Shown in pieces: positions 51,819-60,709 of a stretch of DNA of 64,000 bases. The notes under the pieces are model-generated. The model saw only the letters and a list, made by a program, of their open reading frames with translations. It had not been told where the DNA came from and made no database searches. The stretch lies in assembly GCA_947243795.1 (NCBI GenBank), contig OX365940.1, positions 248,001 through 312,000 on the forward strand, read 5' to 3'. The DNA is from Saccharomyces uvarum. Taxonomy: Eukaryota > Ascomycota > Saccharomycetes > Saccharomycetales > Saccharomycetaceae. Both the position numbers and the translations under genes were made by a program. Positions within the stretch are counted from its first letter, which is position 1. Every line of letters begins with the position of its first letter.

Positions 51819-52375
51819 ATGAGCAATAAACAAAAAGCACGAAGAAGGCCGAACAAACAGTTACAGCTTTCGAATTATCTAAATAACTGGTTGAGATTTG
51901 CTTCCCTGTAAAACACTACAAACCGTGCTGTTCCCGGGATATGTGGCTTTTACCAACACTTCACCGTTAAACCTAACAACGTGTATGATATTCTACGCTG
52001 CCAGAAATTATGTTCCTGCACACCCACTCACCTTGAATAGCCCTCAATAATAAGCGTGTGCATTACCCGCCCGCCCAAACATTTTTGCGAGTATTTTTTC
52101 ATTCTTGAAAACTTTTCATTTTCGGTGAAAATTTTCACGTATAAATAAGAGACGCAAACATTGGTAGTATAGAGATTAAATAACACTTCCTTTACTTAAA
52201 GAATACCCTTTGTAATAATAAAGTATCAAAACAACAAGGACCAAATAGTGTGGGAAACATAATGGGCAGAGAGAGAAATTGAATCTTCTCTAGATTCCTT
52301 TTACTTCGGTGTTCTTTTTTTTCTTCTTTATCATGATTAGTTTTTCAGATATGTCTTTTGTCATTATCACAGGCT
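51819..52375. promoter_or_regulatory. SEC59-snoRNA cluster divergent promoter
   Basis: Holds a Rap1-like site ACACCCACTCACC (52020-52032, one mismatch to consensus), a Reb1 core TTACCCG (52063-52069) and TATAAATA (52140-52147). This combination of general regulatory factors and a TATA box is typical of yeast snoRNA and ribosome-related promoters and probably drives the polycistronic snoRNA precursor starting at about 52180-52200. Confidence 0.5.
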
Positions 52376-52381
52376 AATTAT

Positions 52382-52468
52382 TCCCCTGATGACCCAAATA
52401 AATTTTTACAAACTAGAGTTTCTGAATCTTTTGTGATTAGACCGTTTATTCTTATTTCTGAGGTTTTT
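52382..52468 (+). ncRNA. SNR78: Box C/D snoRNA snR78 (25S Um2421)
   Basis: C-type box CTGATGA (52386-52392), D' box CTGA (52422-52425), C' TGATTAG and D box CTGA (52458-52461), flanked by short complementary AT segments. The sequence before D', CAAACTAGAGT, is complementary to 25S rRNA ACUCUAGUUUG. The fifth base upstream of D' faces the U assigned as Um2421. Length about 87 nucleotides. It is the first RNA of a seven-member cluster transcribed as one precursor and cut by Rnt1 in S. cerevisiae. Confidence 0.9.
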
Positions 52469-52601
52469 AATTAGCAATAAAGAAAGAAAAAAGAGCCGAA
52501 AAGAAAAGTTTGGATAGAAATACAGTTGTATTTCTTCAATTTCTCTGTTCTCCTTCTACTTCCTACATTTTGGTTTTTATCCCATAATTCATTTAAGAAA
52601 T

Positions 52602-52699
52602 GTTTGTTTACATGATGATTATAACAAAAACAAAGCTGGAATTACTGGCTGAACGAATATATGTTGATAAGTTTTTGCAACTATCCTGACTTAACAAAC
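52602..52699 (+). ncRNA. SNR77: Box C/D snoRNA snR77 (18S Um578)
   Basis: C box ATGATGA (52612-52618), D' CTGA (52649-52652), D CTGA (52686-52689). A terminal stem of GTTTGTT with AACAAAC brackets it. The guide before D', GCTGGAATTAC, is complementary to 18S GUAAUUCCAGC, and the fifth base upstream of D' pairs with the U assigned as Um578. Second RNA of the cluster. Confidence 0.94.
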
Positions 52700-52818
52700 A
52701 TTTTTAAAATGAAGTGAAAAGGAAATGTGTTTCCATAATTTGAGAAGAATACATTAACTTTAAAAAACAGTGGTTTTTTAGTGCTATTCTTCCATAGGGG
52801 TTTTTAATCTATTTGGTT

Positions 52819-52931
52819 CAATGGAGATGAGGATCCACAGCACTGGGCACTGAGAAGGAACAAAATGTATCCTATCGAATGAGTGATAATGCTTTAAGTG
52901 GGCCTAGAAAACCCACGTTACTGATCCATTG
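52819..52931 (+). ncRNA. SNR76: Box C/D snoRNA snR76 (25S Cm2197)
   Basis: The perfect terminal stem CAATGGA (52819-52825) with TCCATTG (52925-52931) brackets a degenerate C box GAGATGA (52824-52830) and D box CTGA (52921-52924). The guide AGCACTGGGCA before D' (CTGA) is complementary to 25S UGCCCAGUGCU; the fifth base upstream of D' faces the C assigned as Cm2197. Length about 113 with stem, close to the known 109. Third RNA of the cluster. Confidence 0.93.
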
Positions 52932-53007
52932 CAAACTACCTTTTTTGGAGGTTTAGGGGGATTTTTCTTAGAAATAATGGATTTTTTTCTCATTTTCCTA
53001 TGATTTT

Positions 53008-53108
53008 GTGAATTGGTTTTTATGATGAGATATTTATAGATGACGAGTCTGATCTTTCGTGAAGACACAACTATTAATTACCATTCATGCCTTTCTGAAA
53101 CTATTCAC
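53008..53108 (+). ncRNA. SNR75: Box C/D snoRNA snR75 (25S Gm2288)
   Basis: C box ATGATGA (53022-53028), D' CTGA (53049-53052), D CTGA (53095-53098). An interrupted stem pairs GTGAAT/GTT with AAC/ATTCAC. The guide AGATGACGAG before D' is complementary to 25S CUCGUCAUCU, with the fifth base facing the G assigned as Gm2288. Before D, CCATTCATGC is complementary to GCAUGAAUGG, about 20 bases farther along 25S. Fourth RNA of the cluster. Confidence 0.94.
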
Positions 53109-53245
53109 AGCGTTACTTATTTATTCGTACAGAATTAGAATTGGAAATGGAAGAAAATCGACAGATCCTAATTTCATCAGTTGATGTGTCTGTATAGCTC
53201 CACGCTACCTTCTATTAGAAAAATCCTCCCCTTCAAACAATAAAT

Positions 53246-53332
53246 ATTGCAGAAGATGAAACAAATTACTCAAATAGACAAGCATATGTCTGATCTTAAT
53301 GATTGATAAGAGCAATTAGTGTCTGATGCAAT
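53246..53332 (+). ncRNA. SNR74: Box C/D snoRNA snR74 (18S Am28)
   Basis: Terminal stem ATTGCA (53246-53251) with TGCAAT (53327-53332). The C box is degenerate, AAGATGA (53253-53259); D' CTGA is at about 53290-53293 and D CTGA at 53323-53326. The guide AGACAAGCATATG before D' is complementary to 18S CAUAUGCUUGUCU near the 5' end, with the fifth base facing A28. Length 87 nucleotides. Fifth RNA of the cluster. Confidence 0.94.
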
Positions 53333-53418
53333 TATACAAGAAGTTTTATTTGAGAGAGATGAGAGATCGCGATGATCGACGAGACTTTACAATGGTTTAA
53401 ACTTTATCTCGATTTCAA

Positions 53419-53534
53419 AAATTGTTTATGATGATTTCCACATTTCACGACGGTCAACTGCGTTTTTCGAATGTTTATCGATTAACTTTGATGATATTTC
53501 GCCCGTGACAGGGCGTGGTACTGAGCTTTAATTT
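53419..53534 (+). ncRNA. SNR73: Box C/D snoRNA snR73 (25S Cm2959)
   Basis: C box ATGATGA (53428-53434), D box CTGA (53521-53524), with AAATT/AATTT end complementarity. The guide TCACGACGGTC (about 53445-53455) is complementary to 25S GACCGUCGUGA and is followed by a degenerate D' box (CTGC); the spacing points to the C assigned as Cm2959. A second ATGATAT-type C' box and a GC hairpin (CGCCC/GGGCG) precede box D. Ends are approximate. Sixth RNA of the cluster. Confidence 0.88.
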
Positions 53535-53679
53535 ACTTTTAGCAAATTTAGAAATCGAGTCAAGTGAACTATTGTAATCTCCAGATTATTTGAACGACTC
53601 TAATCTCTTCAATATATTTGAGTTCAAGTATATTCTTTGATATAGAACTTTTTGGTCTTAAGGTATTAAATATTAAATC

Positions 53680-53775
53680 GTGATGTGATGACAACCTCTT
53701 GAGCTATATATTTTCTTCCGAGACTTTCAATGAAGAAAACATCTCATCAAATGATTTGCACGTCAGTCTGATCAC
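53680..53775 (+). ncRNA. SNR72: Box C/D snoRNA snR72 (25S Am876)
   Basis: C box GTGATGA (53685-53691) and D box CTGA (53768-53771), with terminal stem GTGA (53680-53683) and TCAC (53772-53775). The guide directly before D, TTTGCACGTCAGT, is complementary to 25S ACUGACGUGCAAA, and the fifth base upstream of D pairs with the A assigned as Am876. Length about 96 nucleotides, close to the known 98. Last RNA of the cluster, about 230 bases before BUD22. Confidence 0.94.
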
Positions 53776-54005
53776 AATTCATCTTGAGACACTTCAAACT
53801 TCTGCCCATCCCATCTTGATAATACCTAACCGATGTCTTCAACACCCAGCCATTACATGTATTAGTTTTTCTGGCAAATTTTTTTCACTAGCATCTACCT
53901 CATCACTGAAATTTTTCAAATTATGTATAGTTTCTTATATGTATTATCGATAATACTTCTGCATAAAAAGACCAAGTGCACACTATCTTAAAGACTCAAG
54001 GAACA

Positions 54006-55562
54006 ATGTCTTCTGATAACCCCGTCTCAATCTACAAGCTGGATCAATTGGAGTATCAATATCACTACTTGACGAAATCATTAGAGAAATTTGAACCAAG
54101 ATATCCAAAAACTGAAAAACTATACAATTGTATAGGTAGAAAAAACAAGAAGAAAGTGGACAAGTTATTGGGATCTTTGGAATTAAAATCTTTAAGTGAA
54201 GAACTAAGTGAAAGTTACTCTAAACTACTAAACAATAAGATTCATTATTACGAGACGCATCTGTCGAAATGTATAAAGGAAGAAGTCCAAAAACTGTCTC
54301 AAAAGACTTCTAGTAGACCTAAAAATTCTGAAAAAAAAACGACAGCAACTATAGATTTGGAGAAAATGCTTGATTCACAGTTTTCTTTAGATGATCTGGC
54401 GCTATTCATGACGAGGTTCAAGCTGATTAAAATTTTGAATCAAAGGATCAAACAAAAAAGCAAAAAAATTGAGAATGACACAAATGCTAAAGCATGGTTA
54501 GATAATAATGACTACACTGATTATATCAACGATAAAACAAGTAAATGGAACCCAAGTCATATTTGGAATGAGGTCATCACAAAGATACCAAACTGTGAAA
54601 AGTCAAATGCACTAATTGGTCAAAATAAAACTATTAAAAGTTTAATCGAATCCTTCGATTTGGGTATTAGTTTCATATTTGGATTTGACGTGAGTGTTAT
54701 GAAGGCTAAGAAGTACGAAACAAACGAGAAACCATTCAAAGCTACTCCAGTGCCTGCCGAGATTGAGCATGATGACGATGGTGAAAACAATACCAACGAT
54801 AAGATTTCCTATGTGAACAAGGAAACAAATAAAAGTAATAGGGAAGTGACGTCAGATGATGAGGACCTGTTGGTGAAGCAATACGAGGGCATGCTGGGTA
54901 ATTCGGACGAAGAAGAAGAAGGTAGTGGATACTTGAATCCTAATATCAATTACGATGAAGTGACAGATGAAGAACCTAGTGGAGAGTCATCCGATGAAGA
55001 GGGCGATTACGAACAGGATAGTGATGCTGAAGAGAATCAACCGAAGAGAAAGAAGGCCAAAGTACATAACTTGCCTGAACTGATGGCTGGTTATTATAGT
55101 GGGGATGATAGTGAAGAAGAAAGTAGTGACAATAATTTGAACGAGAATGATAAAGGAAAGAAAAAGAACAGTAAAACATCGGAAGATCGTACAGCTAGAG
55201 AGCAAATGTCAAACGAACCAAAGAGGAAAAACAGGCGTGGTCAAAGGGCAAGAAGAAAAATTTGGGAGAAAAAATACGGTTCTGAAGCTAAGCATGTGCA
55301 AAAAGAATTAGAGAAAGAAATGGAAGACAGGAAACAAAGACAAATTGATTACGAAGCTAGAGTCGCTAAACGTGAAGCTCAAGCGGAACTATATGCTTCT
55401 AGAGAAAAGGAACGCGAACGTGGGCGTACTGGAGTGACCTACAAGAAAGAAAAAGAATCAACTGCGACCGGGGAAGAGCATCCTTCATGGGTTGCTAAGA
55501 GACTAGCCGAAGAAAAGTTACAAAAAACCAAATTTGAAGGTAAAAAGATTAAATTTGATTAA
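54006..55562 (+). CDS. BUD22: Small-subunit ribosome biogenesis factor Bud22
   Basis: Bud22 is a nucleolar protein needed for early pre-rRNA cleavage and 18S rRNA production; it also influences bud-site choice and Ty1 retromobility. The ATG at 54006 (MSSDNPVS) gives 518 residues (519 in S. cerevisiae). The frame upstream starts with GTG and is leader. The protein is strongly charged: a helical N-terminal half, acidic Glu/Asp/Ser runs (about 295-390) and a very basic C-terminal part with KRKNRRGQRARRKIWEKKYG (about 405-425), the conserved BUD22 core. It lies just after the snoRNA cluster. Confidence 0.95.
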   Translation: MSSDNPVSIYKLDQLEYQYHYLTKSLEKFEPRYPKTEKLYNCIGRKNKKKVDKLLGSLELKSLSEELSESYSKLLNNKIHYYETHLSKCIKEEVQKLSQKTSSRPKNSEKKTTATIDLEKMLDSQFSLDDLALFMTRFKLIKILNQRIKQKSKKIENDTNAKAWLDNNDYTDYINDKTSKWNPSHIWNEVITKIPNCEKSNALIGQNKTIKSLIESFDLGISFIFGFDVSVMKAKKYETNEKPFKATPVPAEIEHDDDGENNTNDKISYVNKETNKSNREVTSDDEDLLVKQYEGMLGNSDEEEEGSGYLNPNINYDEVTDEEPSGESSDEEGDYEQDSDAEENQPKRKKAKVHNLPELMAGYYSGDDSEEESSDNNLNENDKGKKKNSKTSEDRTAREQMSNEPKRKNRRGQRARRKIWEKKYGSEAKHVQKELEKEMEDRKQRQIDYEARVAKREAQAELYASREKERERGRTGVTYKKEKESTATGEEHPSWVAKRLAEEKLQKTKFEGKKIKFD

Positions 55563-55974
55563 TTCTGATATTTCTCTCGCGATTATAGGCACCACCATGT
55601 ATAATAGATCGTATATATATATATATATATATATCATACCATTATAGCATTTAATTTATTCAATCGTAATATTGCAATCTACTTGCCCGTCTCAAAAATT
55701 AAGCGGCAAAAGTTGCGGAAAGAACCCCGCCCGACAAGGTAAGGGGTGCTTGTGCATAAATAGTAAGTCTAGGATAATAAAGAAAACTAAATGAATTGTT
55801 TATAAAACCTGAATATGATAATAAAGTCTGGATAATAAATATGATTGCTATATAATAATTGCGTTTGAAATGAAGATAAAGGGAGAAAAAAATTAAAGTA
55901 CTCAGACATCAACCCTTAAATGAAGTAAATACGATTTTCTATTTGTAAACAAAGTGGTAACTTTGGTTTCTTGA
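55563..55974. other. BUD22-ERG5 convergent intergenic region with (AT)n
   Basis: Gap of 412 bases between converging 3' ends. A pure AT dinucleotide repeat occupies about 55612-55634. The rest is AT-rich with no frame or RNA that I can support. Confidence 0.65.
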
Positions 55975-57591
55975 TCATTCGAAAACTTCACCGGTAATTG
56001 GGTCCCTCTTTTTGAAAGTCAATAGTAAGTCATCCTTTGGGAAAATGGTAGCGAAAACCTTGATTTTTTCACTTAATGGAGTTACTTTATGATGGAAATC
56101 GGTAGATAGAGCAAACTTACCCAATAAGGCGGCGAAAGTGATCATGACATAAGTTTGACCTAAACAAACATGAGAACCACAACCGAAAACCAACCAATTC
56201 TTCTTTGCCTGACTAGCCTTTGAGCCTTCTTCCCATCTTTCAGGGATAAAGTCATCTGGGTTTTCGTAAACTTCAGGGTCGTGTAAAGCAGGGTACAAGG
56301 TTGGAATCAACATAGCACCTTTTGGTGCAGTGTAATTAGAAGAAACTGGGAAATTCTTCTTAACAACGTATGGAACCATTAAGACAGGGGGTCTGTAACG
56401 TAGAGTTTCCTTGATGACCATGTTAGTGTATTTCATTTTTTCAATCACATCCAGAGTCAATTCAGTAGACATATCATTGTTACGGACAGCCAATTGTTCT
56501 TCTCTAATTTTTTCTAAAACATCTGGACGATCAGCTACAATTTGGAACAACCAACAAGCCAAAGAGGAGGAAGCATCTTGAGAGGCGAATAGGAAAGTGA
56601 AAACAGCTTCTGACATTTCCTTGTTGGTGAATTCTCTGTGGAATATTCTGGCGTCATCGTCGTTACTGTTCTTTGCATCATGCATCAATTTACACCAAGC
56701 ATCCATAACACAAACTGGTTCACCACCAGCGGCAATATGGTCCTTTGCCATTTGAGCACAGTTTTCAAAAATCTTCATGGCCATGTCAGCGGTTTTCTTA
56801 CCATACCATGTCTTACTGTAAGGGATGATAATTGGAAAGTTGACTAATTCTAAAGCTGCTGTGACTAAATAATAATCATCGGCAATCTTTCTGACTTGAT
56901 CTTCAGTGATGTAGTTACCACAGAAAGAGTTTAATGATAAGGCGCAAAGAATCTCTCTCATTTCATGGAAAAAGACTTGAGGTTCGTAATTGTTCTCCTT
57001 TGATAAACGAACAAATTTTTCCATATATTTATCCATGATTAATTCTAATGAAGGTAAGTATTGGGCCAAAGCATGTTTAGTGAAAAGACCATTTAATGAT
57101 TTTCTATAATCAGTGTGGGCCTTACCATCCAAAAAGACCCAATTGCAAGGTCTTAAGATTTTCACAGCAACATCAACAACACAGGGTTTAACAAACTTGG
57201 AGGATTGTAAGATCTTTCTTGCCAAATCTCTAGTGGATGCGATAACGACGAATTTGTGGAAAATAGAGACACATGAAAGTGGACCGGAAGCCCACTTTGC
57301 CTTATATTCTTCAAATTTTGGATCCAAGGATTCCAAAAATGGACCAATGATGGGCCAAAACTTGAATTTTGGACCTACAATGGAGCCCTTTTTAATTTGA
57401 TATGCTACTTGGTCCCAAACCAAAAGAATACAAATCAAAGTAGCAAATATTTTCAAATATGACATTGACTTAAGTGCATCCAGGACGTTGAATGCTTTGG
57501 TGAAACCCAAGGAGGACCCACCCTTGGCCAATTGGTGTAATGTAGAATTGTTAGTGGCTTGTTGTATTATATTTTCAGCGACAGAACTCAT
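55975..57591 (-). CDS. ERG5: Cytochrome P450 sterol C-22 desaturase Erg5
   Basis: Erg5 (CYP61A1) is the ER cytochrome P450 that introduces the C-22 double bond in the sterol side chain near the end of ergosterol synthesis. The ATG at 57591 (MSSVAENIIQQ) gives 538 residues, the S. cerevisiae length; the open frame upstream starts with TTG. An N-terminal membrane anchor lies at about 45-62 (LKIFATLICILLVW). P450 hallmarks: the I-helix with FASQDASSS, the ExxR of KETLRYRPP, the PERW segment and the heme loop FGCGSHVCLG with ligand Cys476. With ERG6 in this window it covers two late steps of the same pathway. Confidence 0.97.
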   Translation of the reverse strand: MSSVAENIIQQATNNSTLHQLAKGGSSLGFTKAFNVLDALKSMSYLKIFATLICILLVWDQVAYQIKKGSIVGPKFKFWPIIGPFLESLDPKFEEYKAKWASGPLSCVSIFHKFVVIASTRDLARKILQSSKFVKPCVVDVAVKILRPCNWVFLDGKAHTDYRKSLNGLFTKHALAQYLPSLELIMDKYMEKFVRLSKENNYEPQVFFHEMREILCALSLNSFCGNYITEDQVRKIADDYYLVTAALELVNFPIIIPYSKTWYGKKTADMAMKIFENCAQMAKDHIAAGGEPVCVMDAWCKLMHDAKNSNDDDARIFHREFTNKEMSEAVFTFLFASQDASSSLACWLFQIVADRPDVLEKIREEQLAVRNNDMSTELTLDVIEKMKYTNMVIKETLRYRPPVLMVPYVVKKNFPVSSNYTAPKGAMLIPTLYPALHDPEVYENPDDFIPERWEEGSKASQAKKNWLVFGCGSHVCLGQTYVMITFAALLGKFALSTDFHHKVTPLSEKIKVFATIFPKDDLLLTFKKRDPITGEVFE

Positions 57592-58300
57592 GTTGTTAGG
57601 AGGTGTTTGATTTCTATCAGAGTAGCAAATAAAGGTTTGTTTGTTGTTGTGAGAGTAAACAACAAATGAATATAAAGATAAAAGATGAACAAGAATAAGA
57701 GACTTAGAACAATAGAGTATTATCTTATATATAATTTTTTTCTTTCCCAACACAATTCTCTGTTTGCGTATATAAACCAATCAGTCCCTTTTCCTAAAGA
57801 CAATAAGGACGATCTTTACAACCGATCGATAAAAAAAATCTTTTCAAAACCGAAACAAGAGAGCTATATTTCAATAGCGATATAAGCACCGGCTGCAATT
57901 AAACGCAGGTTTGGTTATGTTTTGTCAGCAGCGATAAAAGAAACGAGAGCTAAACGACGAAAATCGTCTCGAGAAGTGCTGACATGCCGATTACCCGCAT
58001 CGGAAATTACGGAACGAACCCGTGGTCTTTGAACGAGAGTGTCGTTTAGAATACAGGGGTGTGTGCGGTGGTGTGTGGGCGGTGGAGAGCGAGAGAGCTA
58101 ATTGTTCCTGGGGACGGGTCCCACGGAACTGATAGACGGCTTCCGGCTACGTGTAAGAGTATACCGAATAAAAGTGTTCGATGTGTCCATGTTTATAGGT
58201 GTGTATCTATATTTCGACTCAGTCTGATGTCATGCGTATATATGTACATATATGTAGATAGAAGTGTTCTTGTTGATGTTCTATTATTCTATAAAAAACC
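57592..58300. promoter_or_regulatory. SOK2 3' flank and ERG5 promoter
   Basis: About 700 bases between two minus-strand genes. A Reb1 core TTACCCG is at 57991-57997. I looked for the sterol element TCGTATA here and did not find an exact copy, unlike at ERG6. A plus-strand frame from 58059 runs into SOK2 antisense and is a shadow. Confidence 0.5.
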
Positions 58301-60560
58301 TCACTCTTGTTTCTTTATATCATTAGTGGTTGTTACCTTCTTGAAAACGCCTTCGGGGTTACCAACTTGCGATTTGAAAGAGGCTGGTTCCTTGCTTGGT
58401 TCTGCTTTCGTAGACCCATTTGAATGCGCGATGTCTTCGCTAGTGCTTGTTGTTCTTGTACCGGTGTATGTTGAAGTCAATGCAGAGATCGGCAGTTGGC
58501 TCGACTGTAACTCTTTTGTGTTTTCATTATCCGTAGCTTTGTCGTTACCGTCAGCTTCCTCTGACCCCTCCGAACGTGATGCCGACTCAGATCCCACTCT
58601 TGGAAGAGTGATTCCTGTATGAAGGCTCCCAACGTTTGCCTCGGATGCTTGGTTTGTGCTTGTTGTGTGTGGAGAGAGTGTGAAGACCCTTGAAGCACCA
58701 GATGTGTTGCCCAATCTACTCACAGGACTTATGATGGTATTCCGAGGGTATGATAATGGCGAAACTATCCTATTGTCCTGTTGTTTCATCGGCATTGTTG
58801 TAGAAAGATTCTGTGCATTAGCCATTGTAAAGACATCAGCTTGATTCATATTGGGAATCGGGTATTGACTCAATGGTCGTTGACCAGCGCCAATTGTGGT
58901 TACAGCTGAAATGGGATTATTATGCACATTTTTACTGTTCAAATTCATCGAGGAATAAGCCAATTGAGCGGCAGATGCGGTTGTTGGGGCATTAGCATTT
59001 TGATAGTTATCAATGGGTTGATAATAGGTACGCGGGCTAATTGATTTGAGACCAGCAGTGCTACTACTGCTGCTAGCGCTGTCATTGCTGAGATTGTTTT
59101 GCTTTAGTACACTCTGGATATCCTTGATGAATAAAGGATATAGATAGTCGGCAATTTTTTCTCTTTGTGCTATTGCCAAGGCACGCTCAAACGGTATCCA
59201 AACACCCTTTAAATGCATAGAACCAATTTTCACCACATGCCTGATTTTTTCTGCCTTTAAAATACCGTCTCTTCTACCTCTTGTCATTTTAGTTACGTTA
59301 AGTAACTTGGTACCATTAATCATATCATTATCTGCTCTTCTTACCACCGAAATCCCGTTAGCTTCGACTTGATAACAGAGCGTCTTTTCATCCTCCCACA
59401 TAGTTGTCGTTACTCTTGGTCTTATTATATTTGCAGCGCCACTATTGCTGCCACCGCTCGTGGGGCTGGCTGCGGCTATTACGGGCATTGGATGTCTTAT
59501 GGTGGTTGTTTGAAAAGAATTCATGGCTTTAGTCATTGGATCATACTGTTGGTCAGACTTCCCTTGTCTGTTTGCAGTCAAATAAGTTTCTTGATCCGCA
59601 GTGGCTTTGACGGGTGGTGTCATGGAATTTCCATCGTATAACGGACTTACTTGTTGTTGTTGAGGTAGCAAGCCCATTTGAGGGTGATTGTAATTTACTG
59701 GATCCTTTTGAGTGATCACCGGGACCTGGGTAGGGGTTGTTGAGGGCCTGGGAGGGACGGAAAGATGAGGGTTTGAGATCGATGAAGTCTTATGGAATCC
59801 AGGAAATTGATATGTGGAAGGTTTGGGATAGTTTGGCATTGGAAGTTGTTGTGTTAGTGATGCAGCTCCATTGCTATTGCGACTGGTACGGTTGGAACTG
59901 GGAGATATGGAACCAGTGGACGTTTCTGAAGGAGGCCCGGATTTATTGGACTTTGAAAATACGTTACTGGTTATTGGTGCTTGCGATGGATAAGCTTGAG
60001 CTTGTAATTGTTGTTGCTGTTGCTGCTGCTGCTGCTGCAACTCAAACGTCGAGTAATTCTTCTCTAGGTCAGAGTTTTGATTTTGAATATTAGTTACAGA
60101 TGATGCTATGCCGCTAGGATTAGTAGTACCGTCACTATTTGCAGGATAATAATAATACGCTTGAGGGTACGAATAAGCCATTGATTGAGTGGCTTGCATT
60201 TGGGGATAGTAATAGTAGTATGGCACATTGCTACTACTGTTACTGTTACTGTTATTGCTACCCATGGCAGGACCAGGACCGTTGGACAAAGCAGCAGTAC
60301 TGACGGCTGAGGAAATAGCTACTGATGTGGACGACGGGTTGGATCCGTTCGAATCAGAACTGTTACTCTGGAAAGGTTCTTGAACTTGACACATCTGTGC
60401 TTGCGGTTGCGGTTGCGGCTGCTGTTGCTGTTGCTGGTAGTATTGTGGATATGGCCATTGTTCAGGAACTACATATTGGTATGATACAGGCACCAAAGGC
60501 TGACCACCCTGGCTGATATATTGCTGCTGTAGCTGCCGTTGCTGCTGTTGCTGTTGCTGT

Positions 60561-60595
<35 letters not shown>

Positions 60596-60709
60596 CTGCG
60601 CCGGCTGGCCAATTGTATGTTCATTATTGTTTACAGCCCTCATATTTGATTCTGAAAGCATTTGATTGGGCTGCATATCATTGGCGTTGATTTGGTTGCT
60701 AGTAGGCAT
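58301..60709 (-). CDS. SOK2: APSES transcription factor Sok2
   Basis: Sok2 is an APSES-type regulator in the cAMP-PKA pathway that represses pseudohyphal growth and meiotic entry; Phd1 is its paralogue. The 802 residues compare with 785 in S. cerevisiae. The DNA-binding APSES (KilA-N-like) domain is at about 430-530 and is highly conserved, including [18 protein letters not shown] and [15 protein letters not shown]. Both flanks are low-complexity: an uninterrupted run of 20 Gln (residues 38-57), a second Gln-rich run (about 225-240), and Asn/Ser-rich parts. It faces a nearly 2-kb intergenic region on its 5' side, and a long leader is likely. Confidence 0.96.
60539..60598 (-). repeat. CAG/CAA repeat coding 20 glutamines in SOK2
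   Basis: Twenty consecutive glutamine codons, a mix of CAG and CAA on the coding strand (CTG and TTG on the plus strand). The interruptions by CAA should limit slippage. The run is longer than the one I recall at this place in S. cerevisiae and accounts for part of the greater length of this Sok2. Confidence 0.9.

Noticed and set aside
58059-58622. 187-codon plus-strand frame over the SOK2 3' end
   Set aside because: Most of it is antisense to SOK2 coding sequence and the rest is flank; a shadow.
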